DNA of 64,000 nt from Pisolithus tinctorius (lineage: Eukaryota; Basidiomycota; Agaricomycetes; Boletales; Pisolithaceae): assembly GCA_024663395.1 (NCBI GenBank), contig JANFAH010000014.1, positions 248,001-312,000 of the forward strand, given 5' to 3'. The notes under the pieces are model-generated. The model made no database searches, had not been told where the DNA came from, and saw nothing but the letters and a program-made list of their open reading frames with translations. Made by a program: the position numbers and the translations under genes. Shown here in pieces: positions 50,638 to 62,524 of this stretch; the stretch's first letter is position 1, and each line of letters begins with the position of its first letter.

Positions 50638-53529
50638 GCATAGCAGTCAGGGATGTCATCAGAATATAAAATATGCGTATCTGTCAGCTACGAATAAGAA
50701 AATCCGACAAAAAGAAAGCGCACCTCGCAACTTGAGCAGCTGTTTCGCTGGACATGAATATGGTTCAAGATATAATGACACTGTAAGAATGACACGGAAT
50801 GTCGGTTCTGATCTCCTTTGCACTGCTGCAAAGCTATAGGTCCATTTCCTATCAACTTCTTGTCCGATGTCGTCGTCAGCAAAAATTGGAGGGTAACGTA
50901 GCGGGATGAATGGATGGTTGCAGTGAGGAATCTGCTGCACTGCTAGTTGGCCCAGCAAATAACCCGTGAGAAAATCGCCAACCGGTGCCACAGCCGTGGA
51001 ACGCGGCCATCAACCTGCCAACGCTGTCCACCAAACGAGCGAGCGACTGCAAACCAAATTGTTGAGTAGTCCCATAGGTATAACCACCTACCTGTGCGTG
51101 TTCATTCTAACAATACCACGGTTTTAGTAAACCATGTTCTACATATGTATCAGATCCACTCTCGAGCTTGAGCCACGAATTCGAATCAGCTTGCTCTTAT
51201 AGACTGATCATTCGTGCCTCGCAAAATGTGCGCGTACGGTGCTACGAAACACGTGTTTCGAAACATGCAAACTCGATCTAAAAGTAGGTTCTGACATTCT
51301 GCAAGTCACAACGGCGATCATACTTAACGTTCATAATTCCAGGGTCTCTAGGACGAACTCTGTGGCTCAGAATTGTGATAGCGCAGTCACCGCTTCATAA
51401 GTCTGCGGCCGATCTTCGCGCTTTCATTACATTCCAGCTTTTTTTGAACTTCGGCAGGCTGGATCGACAGGCAAGTCGCCTACACACTCTGGGCGCTAAT
51501 CAGCACTGATATGGTTTCCCGAAGTAACCTGCTTTCCCGAACAGCCGGTTCCAGATGTTTTTTCATTTTACGAATGCGGGAGGAAGAACACGACCCTTCT
51601 TAATGTAGCACCAGTACCTGGATTAGCTTGGTCAGGAGAGTTGCCCTCCGAGTGTATGTATCAATTGGGCGAGTTCAATCTGCTGTCAATATCACCATCT
51701 TGAGGTTCCCTTCGAGGTCCGGCATCCACACTAATATACGCCTTGCATGCCGTCATGGCCATTCTGGGGCAAATGCTTATCTGGCTTATGGACTCACGAC
51801 TCAAGTTCAGCCGTTATTTAGCAAGGCATGCACAGAAGATACCCAAGCCAACTTGGTGAAGTATAGCTTACAAATACACAGGTGGAGCCCCCGCCGAAAA
51901 CGTCAGGTGGCATATGGAATTGGAAATGCCCCTCCTGCTCCCGTACCACGACTGCGTAAGCTATGAGCCCATTGGAAGCATACTCGTTACGTGTAGGATA
52001 AAACACGAAATTCATTACTCGCACAGCACCTTCTGCTTTGGGTAGTCAACAAGTCACGTTTCGTGCCGCGGCCCCTTTCCGCCTAATCATGGATCGCTCC
52101 CCTACGACAACGCTTGGTTTTTCGGTTGCTCATTCCCCGTACATACTGAGGGTATGAGCTCGTACTTCCACAGTAATTTCGTCTACTGTGACTGCATGGG
52201 GAGCTTCCATCGTCCAACTAATACAACTATTCTCCGGTGAAATGAATGTAACTTCGGAATTTACGGACCAAGTCGCTGATCCCACCTCAAATTCGAGTCT
52301 TGTGACCTTGCCCAGCCCTGACGTCGAGATTGAAATGCTTGGCGTGGCTGGGCGGAGAATGTTCGGGGTTGATATTGCGTCCGTACTTGCCGCAGTCCTT
52401 GAAGACGTGAATCTGGGTTTCACTTGCAAGAGACTCACTACGGTCTTCGTGGCTGTGTTTGTGAGCAAGGCCGAAGTCCATATGCATTCACTTCGCTTCG
52501 TTATCTTGCATGATGCTTCTGATAATATGTAACTACTCGCGAGCGACTTCTTTGACTTACTCAGACTTGCATATACAACGCAGAGAAGTTCGGCACATAA
52601 ATGCTCCCCATCGCAACAATATTAATATATACGTAGAACCTGCGGAAGATATTGTGTTGTCAATACATACCTTAGATTCGGAACCCAACTAATTTTGGAC
52701 TATATTGGTAAAATTCTGGACATGGCGTGGAGAGCCAGATAATTCCGGACAGTTGACGGGACTCATGTTCCAGCTCTTTATTCGGTAATAAGTAAACATG
52801 GACGGGTCTACTCCGAGAGCTGATTGCTTACATCGATCCGAAAACGTCTGATCAGTAGATGGGCTTGACTGACAGTCCTGTCTATGTTAGTCGCATTGCA
52901 AACGTCCGACAGCTGCCGTGGCGACTGGCAGCATGAGCCACGACAAGACAACCTCGTTGACCAATTTGGAAGAGTTGACAAAGTCTATATGAATTCGAAC
53001 TTAGGAGGAAGAAGCCTCTCACGCAATGTGGACCTCTTTATCGATGGACACTGATCCGGACTTGCAGATTGCGATAGGAAATGGACCAGATGATGACCCG
53101 AGGTTTGATCTGCCATGTTGGTGAAATTAGAGGATCGATATTGTAAGGAGAGAGCGCCCTGGAATTTTCCGCTTACTTTTTAGGACCAGCATTACAAGGC
53201 TGGGCAGCACTCCGAAACCGAATTCGTATTGGCGGAGGAGGTGACGGTGAGACGTTAATTTACACATTTAGGGATAGATTAGGACATACGTCGATATTGT
53301 CGCGTTTAATACACTCAAAAGTAATGCTTCACTATAGCCCGAGGGGGACTCGTCTTTTTCCGTCAGAACGCTTCCACACCCATAAGTACTTACTACACCG
53401 ACCACCGCCAGCCACATGTCCCTCTGTCAGGCGGTTTCCCTTGCAATTCGCCTGCCTATAAGTGCACGTTGTCTTTCCCTCCTCCCCTCCCAAGCTTTCC
53501 GCCCACCCCCGGAATCTCCCTAGTCAAGT
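50638..53529. other. Intergenic, about 2.9 kb, no gene recognised
   Basis: This holds the EST1/SMG7 promoter at the left and the promoter of the small gene at the right. At 52130-52532 both strands are open for about 110 codons, without any domain. I see nothing else that I can support. Confidence 0.45.
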
Positions 53530-54039
53530 ATGCCGCCATTCTACGAACTCGCAGTCGCCCGTTTCGTCCCCACTGGCCCATCTTCATCACACCCCTCCTC
53601 GTCTTCATCACAAGACTCCTCCCATTGGGCAATCGCCGTCACCTTCTCATCTGCATCCGGGTCCCTTCTTTACCAAATAGCGGGCACACACGCCGACTAC
53701 GCCCTGGCAGCGCCTGCCTCCGTTACCCTCTCGCCCCCGCCCTCCCCAAAATCATCTCCATCCCCCAAGGCATCTTCACATCCAACCAAACAAGACTCTC
53801 AGGGAATACCTCCAGGGTACCGCTACACGGCCAAAGCCCCGATAGGATATGTCGACGCTGACATACTTCCTGCTTTACACACCACACTCACAACAATCTC
53901 CATCATACGCGACGACCCTACATGGGGATCACGAGATTGGGTGCTGGACGGGGTAAACGAGCTGAAGAAAGTGGAGGGGTTCTTCGTGGAGAAACACGTG
54001 TCCGCACAATGGATCAAGGACAAGTTGGGTGAGAAGTAG
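53530..54039 (+). CDS. Small intronless conserved fungal protein of unknown function
   Basis: A single-exon gene of 169 residues starting MPPFYELAVARFVPTGPSSS. It has the pattern ARF.P ... SHWAIAV ... LLYQIAGTHADY, then APIGYVDADILPALHT and SRDWVLDGVNELKKVEGFF, ending IKDKLGEK. I remember a family of short fungal proteins with the same HWALVV, YQI.G and NWVLDC-like signature, function unknown. Here the usual Cys after the second Trp motif is replaced by Gly (WVLDGV). A low-complexity Ser/Pro loop sits in the middle. There is no signal peptide or membrane helix. The ATG lies about 70 bases 3' of a CT-rich stretch. Confidence 0.75.
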   Translation: MPPFYELAVARFVPTGPSSSHPSSSSSQDSSHWAIAVTFSSASGSLLYQIAGTHADYALAAPASVTLSPPPSPKSSPSPKASSHPTKQDSQGIPPGYRYTAKAPIGYVDADILPALHTTLTTISIIRDDPTWGSRDWVLDGVNELKKVEGFFVEKHVSAQWIKDKLGEK

Positions 54040-56225
54040 AGTTTGTTAGGAGGTGCGAGACCGATCCAGTTTAGTTATATTTCCCCTGTTTGATCGGAAC
54101 TCGGTACAGACCGGACCCCTTCGCATGTTCCGCAATTCGCATAGACTAGTAGCAGAGAGATGTACTTCCGCACTGCCTTCATTTTCATATATGTCACTGT
54201 TCTCTTTCGCCACGCATCACTTTTCCCTCTTCGTGCATCCCCTTATGTAATCATTCTGCCTTGTCTATGTAGCTGGGTCACGCATCTTCCCATCTTGTGG
54301 CTCAGAGACTCGCAAGTTGAAGTCGCTATTGATAGGAGCACCAGTTCCCACAACCCATGTGAATGTGCCGAGACCGTGGCTCGAGCTTGACAATGTTGAA
54401 TAAGCATGGCTACTACTAGTAGTTTGCCACCCTGCGACAAAAATAAGATCCTGATCGGACCATTATGATCTAGAGTCTTCTCCTGTTTCTCAAGTAAGTC
54501 TTACTACTGAATACATATTTTGCTCAGCGGATGAAAACAACGACCGGGGTCTGGTCAAGGTTCAGCCTTATGGAGCGGGCGCCTTGGCGGTGGTTGGCCA
54601 CACCCACAAACGTATGGACGCGAGGATGCTGGAAACGGCTTCTCAGGTACTAATGGAGTGCTAAGTGCCATCTATTCATAGTATCTCAAACTGAATGGCC
54701 GGGAATTTCCACAGGCGTGGTAAGAGCAGGTGAGTACGGTCAGGACTCAGCGCCCAGTAAAGTCACGGATCATGACTTTGATCACGTAGCTTCTCCAACT
54801 TGTGCACAGTAACGAGGACAAGCTGCACTGCGTGCCTGTGGCACCTCCACCTATCAATATGATAGCAACACAAGCACCCAAAAGTAAGCGTTTGGTGTTA
54901 CCCGTCCTGACAGTTAGCAGGTGTCCAAATGTTACCCCAGAATCCTTCCTGACACCATCATCACCATCGGACCTAATGGTAACATGATAAACAGTTCTCC
55001 TCTTTGAATCGGTACATTGCGATAGAGTTCCGAGTCGCACCCATAGGCTGCGATGCGTTCTGTGGCTCCGATTCTGGGGACACTATCTGGCAAGCGAATG
55101 TCATAACTCTCAATCCGCATGTTGGTTATATCCAATGTAAGTACATATGAGGCGTCTCCCCTGCATACAAGATTCCCAAGCCTGTACCCGAGGACCACTT
55201 CGCGAACCCAAAAATCAGGCGGTGCTGTGCTTGCTGCGGCCCCCTATGGTGGCATGCGCACTCATTGGAGCAAGGACGCCTACATGTCATTGATAGGGTC
55301 GACGGAGAAGGCAGGCTTGTGGGAATAGCACCGACATTAAGGTGACTACACCATGGTAATACCCACGAGTGAAACTCAAACGCCATCCAGCATGCCCTGC
55401 GCCTCTACATGCTGTTAGAGAGTTCAACGTTCGTGATTCTGTAACCTGACAATCCCAAAAAAACTTGATGGGCCGCAGGCCCGCCGGTTGCTATCATGCC
55501 AAACGTAGTCTTCTTGTGCGAATCTCCGCACCGACGACGGTGGGTCGACGGATATCAACGGATGCAATCAGCTGGTCGAGAAGTTCCTTTGATAATCGAT
55601 GCACAGCTACGGTGAGGCAAATATCATTGGCGAAACAAAAAACTCTGATGACAAGAAGCCGGCGGATAAAAATTCGCGGTTGCTGTCCGAGTTCGGGCCT
55701 GGGGCGTTAGGAAGGACCGGGACACTCCGGCGACCGGATTAGACGCGGACCTTCTGAAGTGACTCGCGGTGGAATGCAAGTACTGATCCTTGTCTCAGAT
55801 TACCGACCTGGATGCGGAACTGCATTATGATCTAACACTAGCTTGGGACTCTGTCAGACCGAGAGTAACGCAAAAGTATGTATGTATATTGTGGCAGGAC
55901 CGATATATTAATGTCCCACTAGGTGAGAAACCTGCTGACAACCTTGCTTTTAGGGGGTTTAATCGAATCTCTATCGTAAGTTTTGTAAAAATGCCAACGG
56001 GGCATTCTAGACCCTGTTTATTGCAGTACATCAATATAGTCTGGGAGGTACGACACCCATTCGCGGTTGGTGATGGATGCACACGATGCCAGCAAAGTGG
56101 TGTCCAGATGATGGCATCGGCGTCAATCTTGTTACGTCTATAACTATCTTTGCGCGGCACGTAGAAGAAAAGCACATTCCGAGGACGCCCCCAAACTATA
56201 CATTAGTTGTGTACTTATCACGGCC
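54040..56225. other. Intergenic, about 2.2 kb, with a few coding-like scraps
   Basis: Short pieces look protein-like, for example LVKVQPYGAGALAVVGHTHK near 54555-54614 and ITDLDAELHYDLTLAWDSV near 55799-55855 after a plausible acceptor, but they cannot be linked into a gene. They could be relics or chance. Confidence 0.4.
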
Positions 56226-57198
56226 TCATTGTACTGGTGAGCGAGCGGCTTCCCAGGGTTTCTTCCTTACCGACGCATTTGACAGGCTGGGAATACAATC
56301 CTGCACCATTCCCGTTATCACGGTTTAGTAAACGCGTCGCGACAAGGTTTCATTTCCGTACAATCAAGCGTACAGACATCCGTGGATGAGCGTATATTGA
56401 AGCCCTAACCAAAAGCCGAAGACGTACATTCAATTGATCGGGGATGTGTTTATTGTGAGGGATCTTCTCGGTGTTTCCAGATTCAATGAGGTCTTTCAGC
56501 TCTGCGAAGGAGAGAATACGAGGCGACTTGTCCAACGGTTGGGTTTCGAGTAACTCCACTGATTGATCTACTGAGGGATGTAAGTCGGAAGTTGCTAAGG
56601 GAAACCTTTTGACATCTTCGAGTGTAAGATTGCGCCCAGTTTGTCTGTGGCCACGAAACCGGATGACAATATTAATGTCGTCATTAACATTAAATCACAG
56701 CAGAAGGTCGCAATTATGGACAGTCAATACACGACACGAGTTCGGTTTTCGTGTCAAGAAGGTAAACTTGTGGAAAGGGATAAAGTGCATTACGAATACG
56801 AAGTACCACATATATGAAGGGCTGTCGTGAAAAGGGAAGGTGCGCACCGGTTAAAGTAAAATAATTGTGTCTTGAGTGCAAGTTCTGATCTCTCCTCTTC
56901 CGAAGTGGATTGAGTGGAAGAATGGGCGAGGATCTGAATCAAACCATGCTGGTATACATTGGTTAGCGTTGTCAGCATCGTAAAGGATAGAGCGCAAGTA
57001 ATCAGGAATGCGTGAAAGCCGACCCTACGGTCAGAGCTCGCCAGTTTTTGAGAATGGGTAGAAACTACGCACCTGGAAGACCTCGTCGGAGGTGAATGGA
57101 TATTGGGAAAATTCGCGAAGAGCTTGTTCCTTTGCAGCCCCCGTTTCGATGTGTGGCAAGGCGGATGAAGAGGATCCATCAGCAGGATTTCCAGACAT
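56226..57198 (-). CDS. KPWE-motif protein (DUF5572 family, Pex39-like peroxisomal import factor)
   Basis: Four small exons (57198-57073, 56948-56848, 56644-56428, 56300-56226) join in frame to 172 residues; none is long enough to show as a gene alone. The start MSGNPADGSSSSALPHIETG leads to EQALREFSQYPFTSDEVFQ and a helical block with SEEERSELALKTQLFYFNR. Then comes RILSFAELKDLIESGNTEKI, PHNKHIPDQLN, and near the C terminus VRKKPWEAARSPVQ. The order FAEL..LIESG, IP.N..IP..LN, KKPWE is that of the DUF5572/KPWE family. Recent work, as I remember it, names the yeast and human members Pex39 and links them to Pex7-dependent import of PTS2 proteins. The function is transferred from family; the motif evidence is strong. 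It is divergent from the ArfGAP gene. Confidence 0.85.
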
Positions 57199-57479
57199 CG
57201 CAGGAATGATACGTGTCTCTCTGGTCGGAGAGTCGGGCCAGGTTGGTCTACCGCACGAGTAATCGAATCGGACGGTTGTTTCTCGATGACCCTGATTGGA
57301 ACGTGCGTCACCACCCCTCCAATAGGGGTTTCTTACCGAACTTGGTATTCTGAAGGGTTTCCAGCAGAATATACTCCGAAACCTGCTGTGGTGAGGCTTT
57401 ACTGCAACGACCCTTCCTACCGAACCTACATTCAGTTCAAGTCGAGTTGACTGACAACTGGACGATACTCGGCGCAGGG
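57199..57479. promoter_or_regulatory. Short shared upstream region between the KPWE gene and the ArfGAP gene
   Basis: Only 281 bases separate the two start codons, and the genes are divergent. Both promoters must lie here or overlap the 5' UTRs. I see no clear TATA box, so the region may act as a bidirectional promoter. Confidence 0.5.
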
Positions 57480-59460
57480 ATGTCGTCTGGCATCAGCAAG
57501 ATCGCGGCAGAGAGGAACCGTCGCGTTCTCATGGAGCTTGTCTCGAAACCTGGGAACGGTGTGTCCTGTGCAGTAACTGGCTCTAATAAGTTACTTACTC
57601 CTTGTTTTCCCCTGACCTCGGGCTCGTTCGTGCCTCTCTGTATATCTACCCTCTACTATACGTGCCACACAGATGTCTGCGCAGACTGTAAAGCTCGTGC
57701 CCCTAGATGGGCTTCGTTTAACATTGGCATATTCATTTGGTATGTCGCCGACCCTCGACCCTTGGCTCCTCCTGCTCTGCATGGTAGTTTTACTCCTAGA
57801 ACTGAGTGTCATATCACCCGACAGCGTGAATTGTGCAAGTATCCATCGCAAGATTGGGACCCATATCACGAAAGTGTACGTATTTCCCTCTTTTTTTTTT
57901 TTCTGCTCTGTGTATGTCGAGACCTACAAGTCCGAGGCTGAGTTATTTTGTGTGGATTTCAGAAAGAGCTTGACGCTCGACGAGTGGTCGAAGGAACAAG
58001 TCGAGGTTAGATTGGTTTTCTTTCTGGATCTGTTTCCCATCATAGTCACTGACAGCCGCAATTCAGTTCATGAAGCAAAACGGGAACATCAAGTCCAATC
58101 AACTATACTGTCCTGACGAAGTTCGACATCCTCCCCCTGCGAACCTGATAGGAACAGAGAGAGACAGCGAGCTAGAAAAGTTCATCCGTGGTAAGGCCTA
58201 TACTACCGTGTCTGCGGAGATCACTTCCTGATCCACTTTTGGATAATTGTAGCCAAGTATGAATTCAAACGATTTATGGCCCGGAAGTCACCATTGGCTG
58301 CGCCGCGAAACGCAGTCATACCACCACCCAGAGCGGCGTCTGCGTCTACACAACACACACGAGCCAGACCTATGTCATTATCCGGGGAGGCGCCTGTCGT
58401 GCGCAAAGGGTCGCCAGTACCACCACCTCCGCCTGAAAAGACCCCTGAGAACATGCCTAGTAGAATATTCTCATTTGCTGCTAGCTCGTCCGCTTCTCCA
58501 TCTCTGTCATCGGCAACTATACCAACGCGGTCGCCAACATTCCCTCAGCACACTGCCCCGCCAACACGTGCTGTCTCGCAACCCCTTCCTTCGTCAGCAA
58601 ATGCCCTGCTTGGCACTAAACCCACAGTTCCAAGCAAGGGCGAGGTGTGGAACGAGCTCATCTCGTTGCAAGATTCTGCACAGAACTCTTCACTTCCCCT
58701 GCAGTACCAGTCGTTGTCACATAGTCCATCGGCGCCTTTGTCATCTTTACCAACTGCGGCATCTTCTATGATAATGTCGCCGACTGGGGTGCCGCAGTCT
58801 CGAACATTCCCAACGCTGGACATGCCTCCAAACCCTTTCGTGAACATGAATGTAACGGGTGTGGGTGTGACCGCTGGGAACCCCTTTAATACAACTGCTA
58901 TGGCAGGAGCAGCACCTCTTGGCACCCCCAGCATCAATTTGCCCACGATGAATACAAACACAAACCCATTTACAGGAGCAAGTTTATTCACGCCAACTTC
59001 GCTTCCCGCCTCACCGGTATTCCCTCTCTCTAATGGTGCAGCATGCACTCCAAGCCCGAACCCCTTTCCCCTAGGTTATGGAAGCGTCGGTGGTGTGGGC
59101 ACAGGCCCTATCGGCACTGGCATGACAAATCCTCAGCAGTCTTTTGGAACTTCCTCATTCATGGGACCCCTTACGCCTTCACTCGTGCCAAACCCGACCG
59201 GCCTGCTTGCTCCCCAACCCCAGGCACCGACTCCGTCCACGGTACCATTTTCAGGGGGTTCAATATCAGCTCCGCACACTCCATCCCCGTATCCGACGCC
59301 CTTCGCTACGAGTGGAACATTGCCACAACAGCATCAACCGTTTGGGACGTCGTCCACGCCGTTCTTGCAGTCGCAAATGCAATTCCAGTCGCCTATGCAT
59401 CCCCAGGCTCAGCAACAGTCATTTGGCCACGGCGGTTTATTCGGTGGATGGCAGGGATAG
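57480..59460 (+). CDS. ArfGAP-domain protein (SMAP/Age2-like)
   Basis: A GTPase-activating protein for Arf GTPases in vesicle coat cycles at Golgi or endosomes. Exons 57480-57558, 57673-57739, 57825-57875, 57963-58005, 58067-58190 and 58253-59460 give 523 residues in frame. It begins MSSGISKIAAERNRRVLMEL. The zinc finger is CADC ... CVNC, with APRWASFNIGIFICVNCA between and SIHRKIGTHITKVKSLTLDE after it; the catalytic arginine is the R of SIHRKIG. NGNIKSNQLYCPDEVRHPPP and LEKFIRAKYEFKRFMA complete the ArfGAP domain (about residues 8-130). The rest is Pro/Ser/Gly-rich with several NPF motifs (PPNPF, AGNPF, TNPF), the signature that binds EH-domain endocytic proteins. It ends HGGLFGGWQG. Confidence 0.93.
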
Positions 59461-59956
59461 GTGAGGTGGTCACCTCCATGGCCCTATACATACTAGGATA
59501 GTGGATTGGATTTGTGCATATGAAGTACTGAGATTTTTCTTACATTCGTACTGGAGGTTGAGACACATCTGACTAGTGTTTGAATATTGACGGATCTACT
59601 TTTTAAAAATTCTCTTAACCACTCATGTCCATTAGTACTCGCGGAATCAGCGCTACCACCTGTCCATTCATTAGCTTGCGATAGATTACGATGGTGTCAG
59701 GCATTTCCAACTTGTAGTCACGTATCTAGAGAGAACGCGCTTTCTACTGGGAGTAATAGTTCGTAGTCTCGGAGATCCAAAAGGGGAGATACTAGATATG
59801 TACAGAAGATGGTTAGTTGGGAATGTGCTTTGAGATAGTCAACTGCAGTTTCTATGGGTAATAGGGAATGTGGATAGTCCGTGATGGAGTCCAACCCATT
59901 ACGTGCTGCGTCAGTCGTCCGCTTACGATATGATCCGTCGGAGGTCAATATGTAAC
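59461..59956. other. Tail-to-tail intergenic region
   Basis: The 3' flanks of the ArfGAP gene (plus) and the UDP-glucose dehydrogenase gene (minus) meet in these 496 bases. Nothing else is seen. Confidence 0.6.
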
Positions 59957-61886
59957 CTAGAGTTGCTCTCCCCGTCCGATGACAGTCACCTATCCAAGGT
60001 CAACATCTGTCTGAGTACGTCCCACAAGACGTAGGAACCCACCTTGAACCCGATCGACCTAAGCTTCTGTGCGTCAACAAGCAGCCTCCCATCAAACACG
60101 AAAGCAGGCTTGTTCATGCCCCTGTACACTGCCTCCCAGTCGATTTCACGGAATTCACGCCATTCGGTAGCAATGACAACTGCTTCCGCATCCTTGCAGC
60201 AATCAAGAGCACTCGATGTGATGCGAACTTGCTTTTGCACTATGTGGGTGTGGGATTGGGACGGACGCGTATTACCACGTTTGCCACGGGGAATGAAGTA
60301 TCAGTTACGCGTAAGCAATGTGGACAGAAGAGCGCGACGTACGGTTGGGCAATGGAACGAGAGGCAGAGCCTCGGAGAGATCCGACCAGATCTGGGTATG
60401 CTCGACCTGAGGATCATAGATGCTCACGTGGGCCTTTTCGAGGAGGAAGTCCCTGACGAGGGTAATGGCTGGAGACTCGCGTGTGTCACCGGTATCAGCT
60501 TTGAATGCGAATCCAAGGACGGCAATACGCTGGCATTTATTCACTGTGAGGAAGAGAATAGGAGTTATGGGAGAACAGTGACAGCACCTTGCCGGTGATC
60601 GTGTTGAACAACGTATCGACTACTGTTTTGGAGAAACGGCGTTTCTGGTACTCGTTCATTGTGACCACTTGTTTCCAATACTCTGCAACCTCCGGAAGAT
60701 GCAAGCTTTCGCTGAGATAAACGAGGTTCAAGATATCTTTTTGGAAGCAAGACCCTCCGAAACCAACGGACGCGCGGAGGAAGTTGGGTCCAATACGCGA
60801 ATCGTACCCGACAGCATGTGCAACTTCGTCGATGTTGGCGCCAGTAGCCTCACAGATCGCAGAGAGCGCATTGACGGAGGAGATACGTTGCGCAAGCATT
60901 GCGTTCGCTGCCAATTTGGAAAGTTCGGAGGACCAAAGGCCGACAGAAAGAATACGTTCCTTGCTGTGTTAGCAGATTGAAAAACGTAAGTCACCATACA
61001 AATTTATGGGATAGGGGGGGCGAAGCGATCACGGGGTCGCAGAAGTAACCATGGCAGGAGGTAGGGGGTGGTAACTTACGGAACCCAATTTGCGTATATC
61101 TCGACCAGAGCATTTGATGCTGCGATTCCTTCGGGAGTCTGAAGGGAGCCGATCAAAACGCGGTCAGGCTTGAATAGGTCGTTAATGGCCGTGCCCTCAG
61201 CAAGAAATTCGGGGTTGGAGAGGATATCAAACCGACAGTTGGGGCTTGAGTTGGCCTCGAGAATGATACGCATTGATTCTGCGGTGCGACACGGAACAGT
61301 GGACTTTTCCACAACGATCTTGCTTGACGTAGCTACCTTCGCGATACGACGAGTCGCGGATTCAACATAGCTGGGAAAGCGGTAAGAAGTGAGTAGCGAG
61401 TGTAGATAAGCATACGTTACATACTTGAGATCTGCGGCGAAGCCCGCACCAACGCCGGACTTTTTGGTTGGGGTATTGACGCTCACGAAGATAAGGTCGG
61501 CCTCCTGGATGCTCCTGTCGATATCTGTCGAGAAGAAGAGATTGCGACCGCGTGCCCGGCGAACGACATCCTCGAGACCCGGCTCATAGATTGGAAGTTT
61601 GTAGTCTGCGCTGTTCCACGCGTCGATTCGGGACTGGTTGAGGTCGACGATAGTTACTTTGATGTGAGGGCATTTGAGGGCAATGACAGCACACGTGGGA
61701 CCCCCTGTGAATGGAGAGAAGAGAAGAGTACGTGAGAGATGGTTGGGAAAATCTGCAAAGTTTGTGATGCTCACCGACGTATCCAGCGCCGACTACACGA
61801 GTGGGTGACGAACAGGGAGTGAGCTACAAGCGATGCCAACGGCAGAAACGAGACGCACTGCAGCAAACTTTGGTGACAGCAGGCAT
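59957..61886 (-). CDS. UDP-glucose 6-dehydrogenase
   Basis: This cytosolic enzyme oxidises UDP-glucose with two NAD+ to UDP-glucuronate, precursor of UDP-xylose and acidic polysaccharides. Eight exons (61886-61859, 61794-61777, 61704-61425, 61370-61080, 60963-60593, 60543-60343, 60239-60043, 59989-59957) give 472 residues, the usual length. It starts [20 protein letters not shown], the Rossmann GxGxxG motif being assembled across an 18-nt exon. Then [44 protein letters not shown] and [20 protein letters not shown]. The catalytic loop is [15 protein letters not shown], with its Cys as nucleophile. [15 protein letters not shown] and [20 protein letters not shown] follow, and the last exon gives [10 protein letters not shown]. 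The intron at 60592-60544 is GC-AG. All expected residues are present. Confidence 0.95.
60544..60592 (-). other. GC-AG intron in the UDP-glucose dehydrogenase gene
   Basis: The donor GCAAGG follows ...FNTITG-coding bases ACC G; the acceptor is CTCACAG. This 49-nt intron in phase 1 restores [15 protein letters not shown]. The GT four bases further on (AAG/GTGCTG) would break the frame. Confidence 0.6.
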
Positions 61887-62524
61887 GACAGCGAGCGTTT
61901 TGAGACTATTAGAAAATGACGGGCGAAATAGGGAGGGGGAGAAGGAGGAGGGGGCGGCGAATAAAAATAACGGGGACGACGAAGCGATCGAGTAATCTTA
62001 ACATGCCGCGTGCGGTTGGACGTACGCTGCCGCACCTTTCTTGCTTGGCACTGTATTTCACGCATCACATAGCAAGCTATTAGTCCTCGACGACATTTGG
62101 ATCAGCGTACTTATTACGATTAGGATTAGTTACACGTAGCAAGCACGCTTGCACCACTACAACCCCCAGAGATTTGTAAGTCCGACCCTCAGCAGTACAT
62201 GCACAAGCAGTGATGGTGGGGCGGGCGTCTCCAACTACAAGGTACGAGAACCAAATGAAATTCCGTGGGGTACTGTACTTTGATCCAGAGCTTTGCGTTG
62301 GTTGGATTCGTCAGACTACGGGCTGCTTCAATTCTCGCGTAAATAATCGCCTGCAGGCCATTGTACACAAGCTATACAAGTATTAAGGTATGTATTACCC
62401 AGAGTCTAGCTCCCAGGTGGGGTTATTGCGGTAGCGGGGTTACCAATTCTAAACTAACAGGAGATCTACTCAATGAAGGAATCCGATTACATGCCAGCCT
62501 TAAGGAGCACATATCAATGCTCCA
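61887..62524. other. Intergenic: UGDH promoter and 3' flank of the dioxygenase gene
   Basis: Both neighbours are on the minus strand. The left part carries the CT-rich tract described separately. No gene is seen in the rest. Confidence 0.55.
61920..61975 (-). promoter_or_regulatory. CT-rich tract and TATTTTTATT element upstream of UDP-glucose dehydrogenase
   Basis: On the minus strand, CCGTTATTTTTATTCGCC is followed by a run of C and T and then the start codon about 35-90 bases on. A TATA-like element plus a CT block is a frequent arrangement in well-expressed fungal genes. Inferred from position only. Confidence 0.4.

Noticed and set aside
52130..52532. Overlapping ORFs of about 112 codons on both strands
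   Set aside because: Neither has a domain, splice context or recognisable composition. Complementary open frames are expected by chance when stop codons are rare on both strands.
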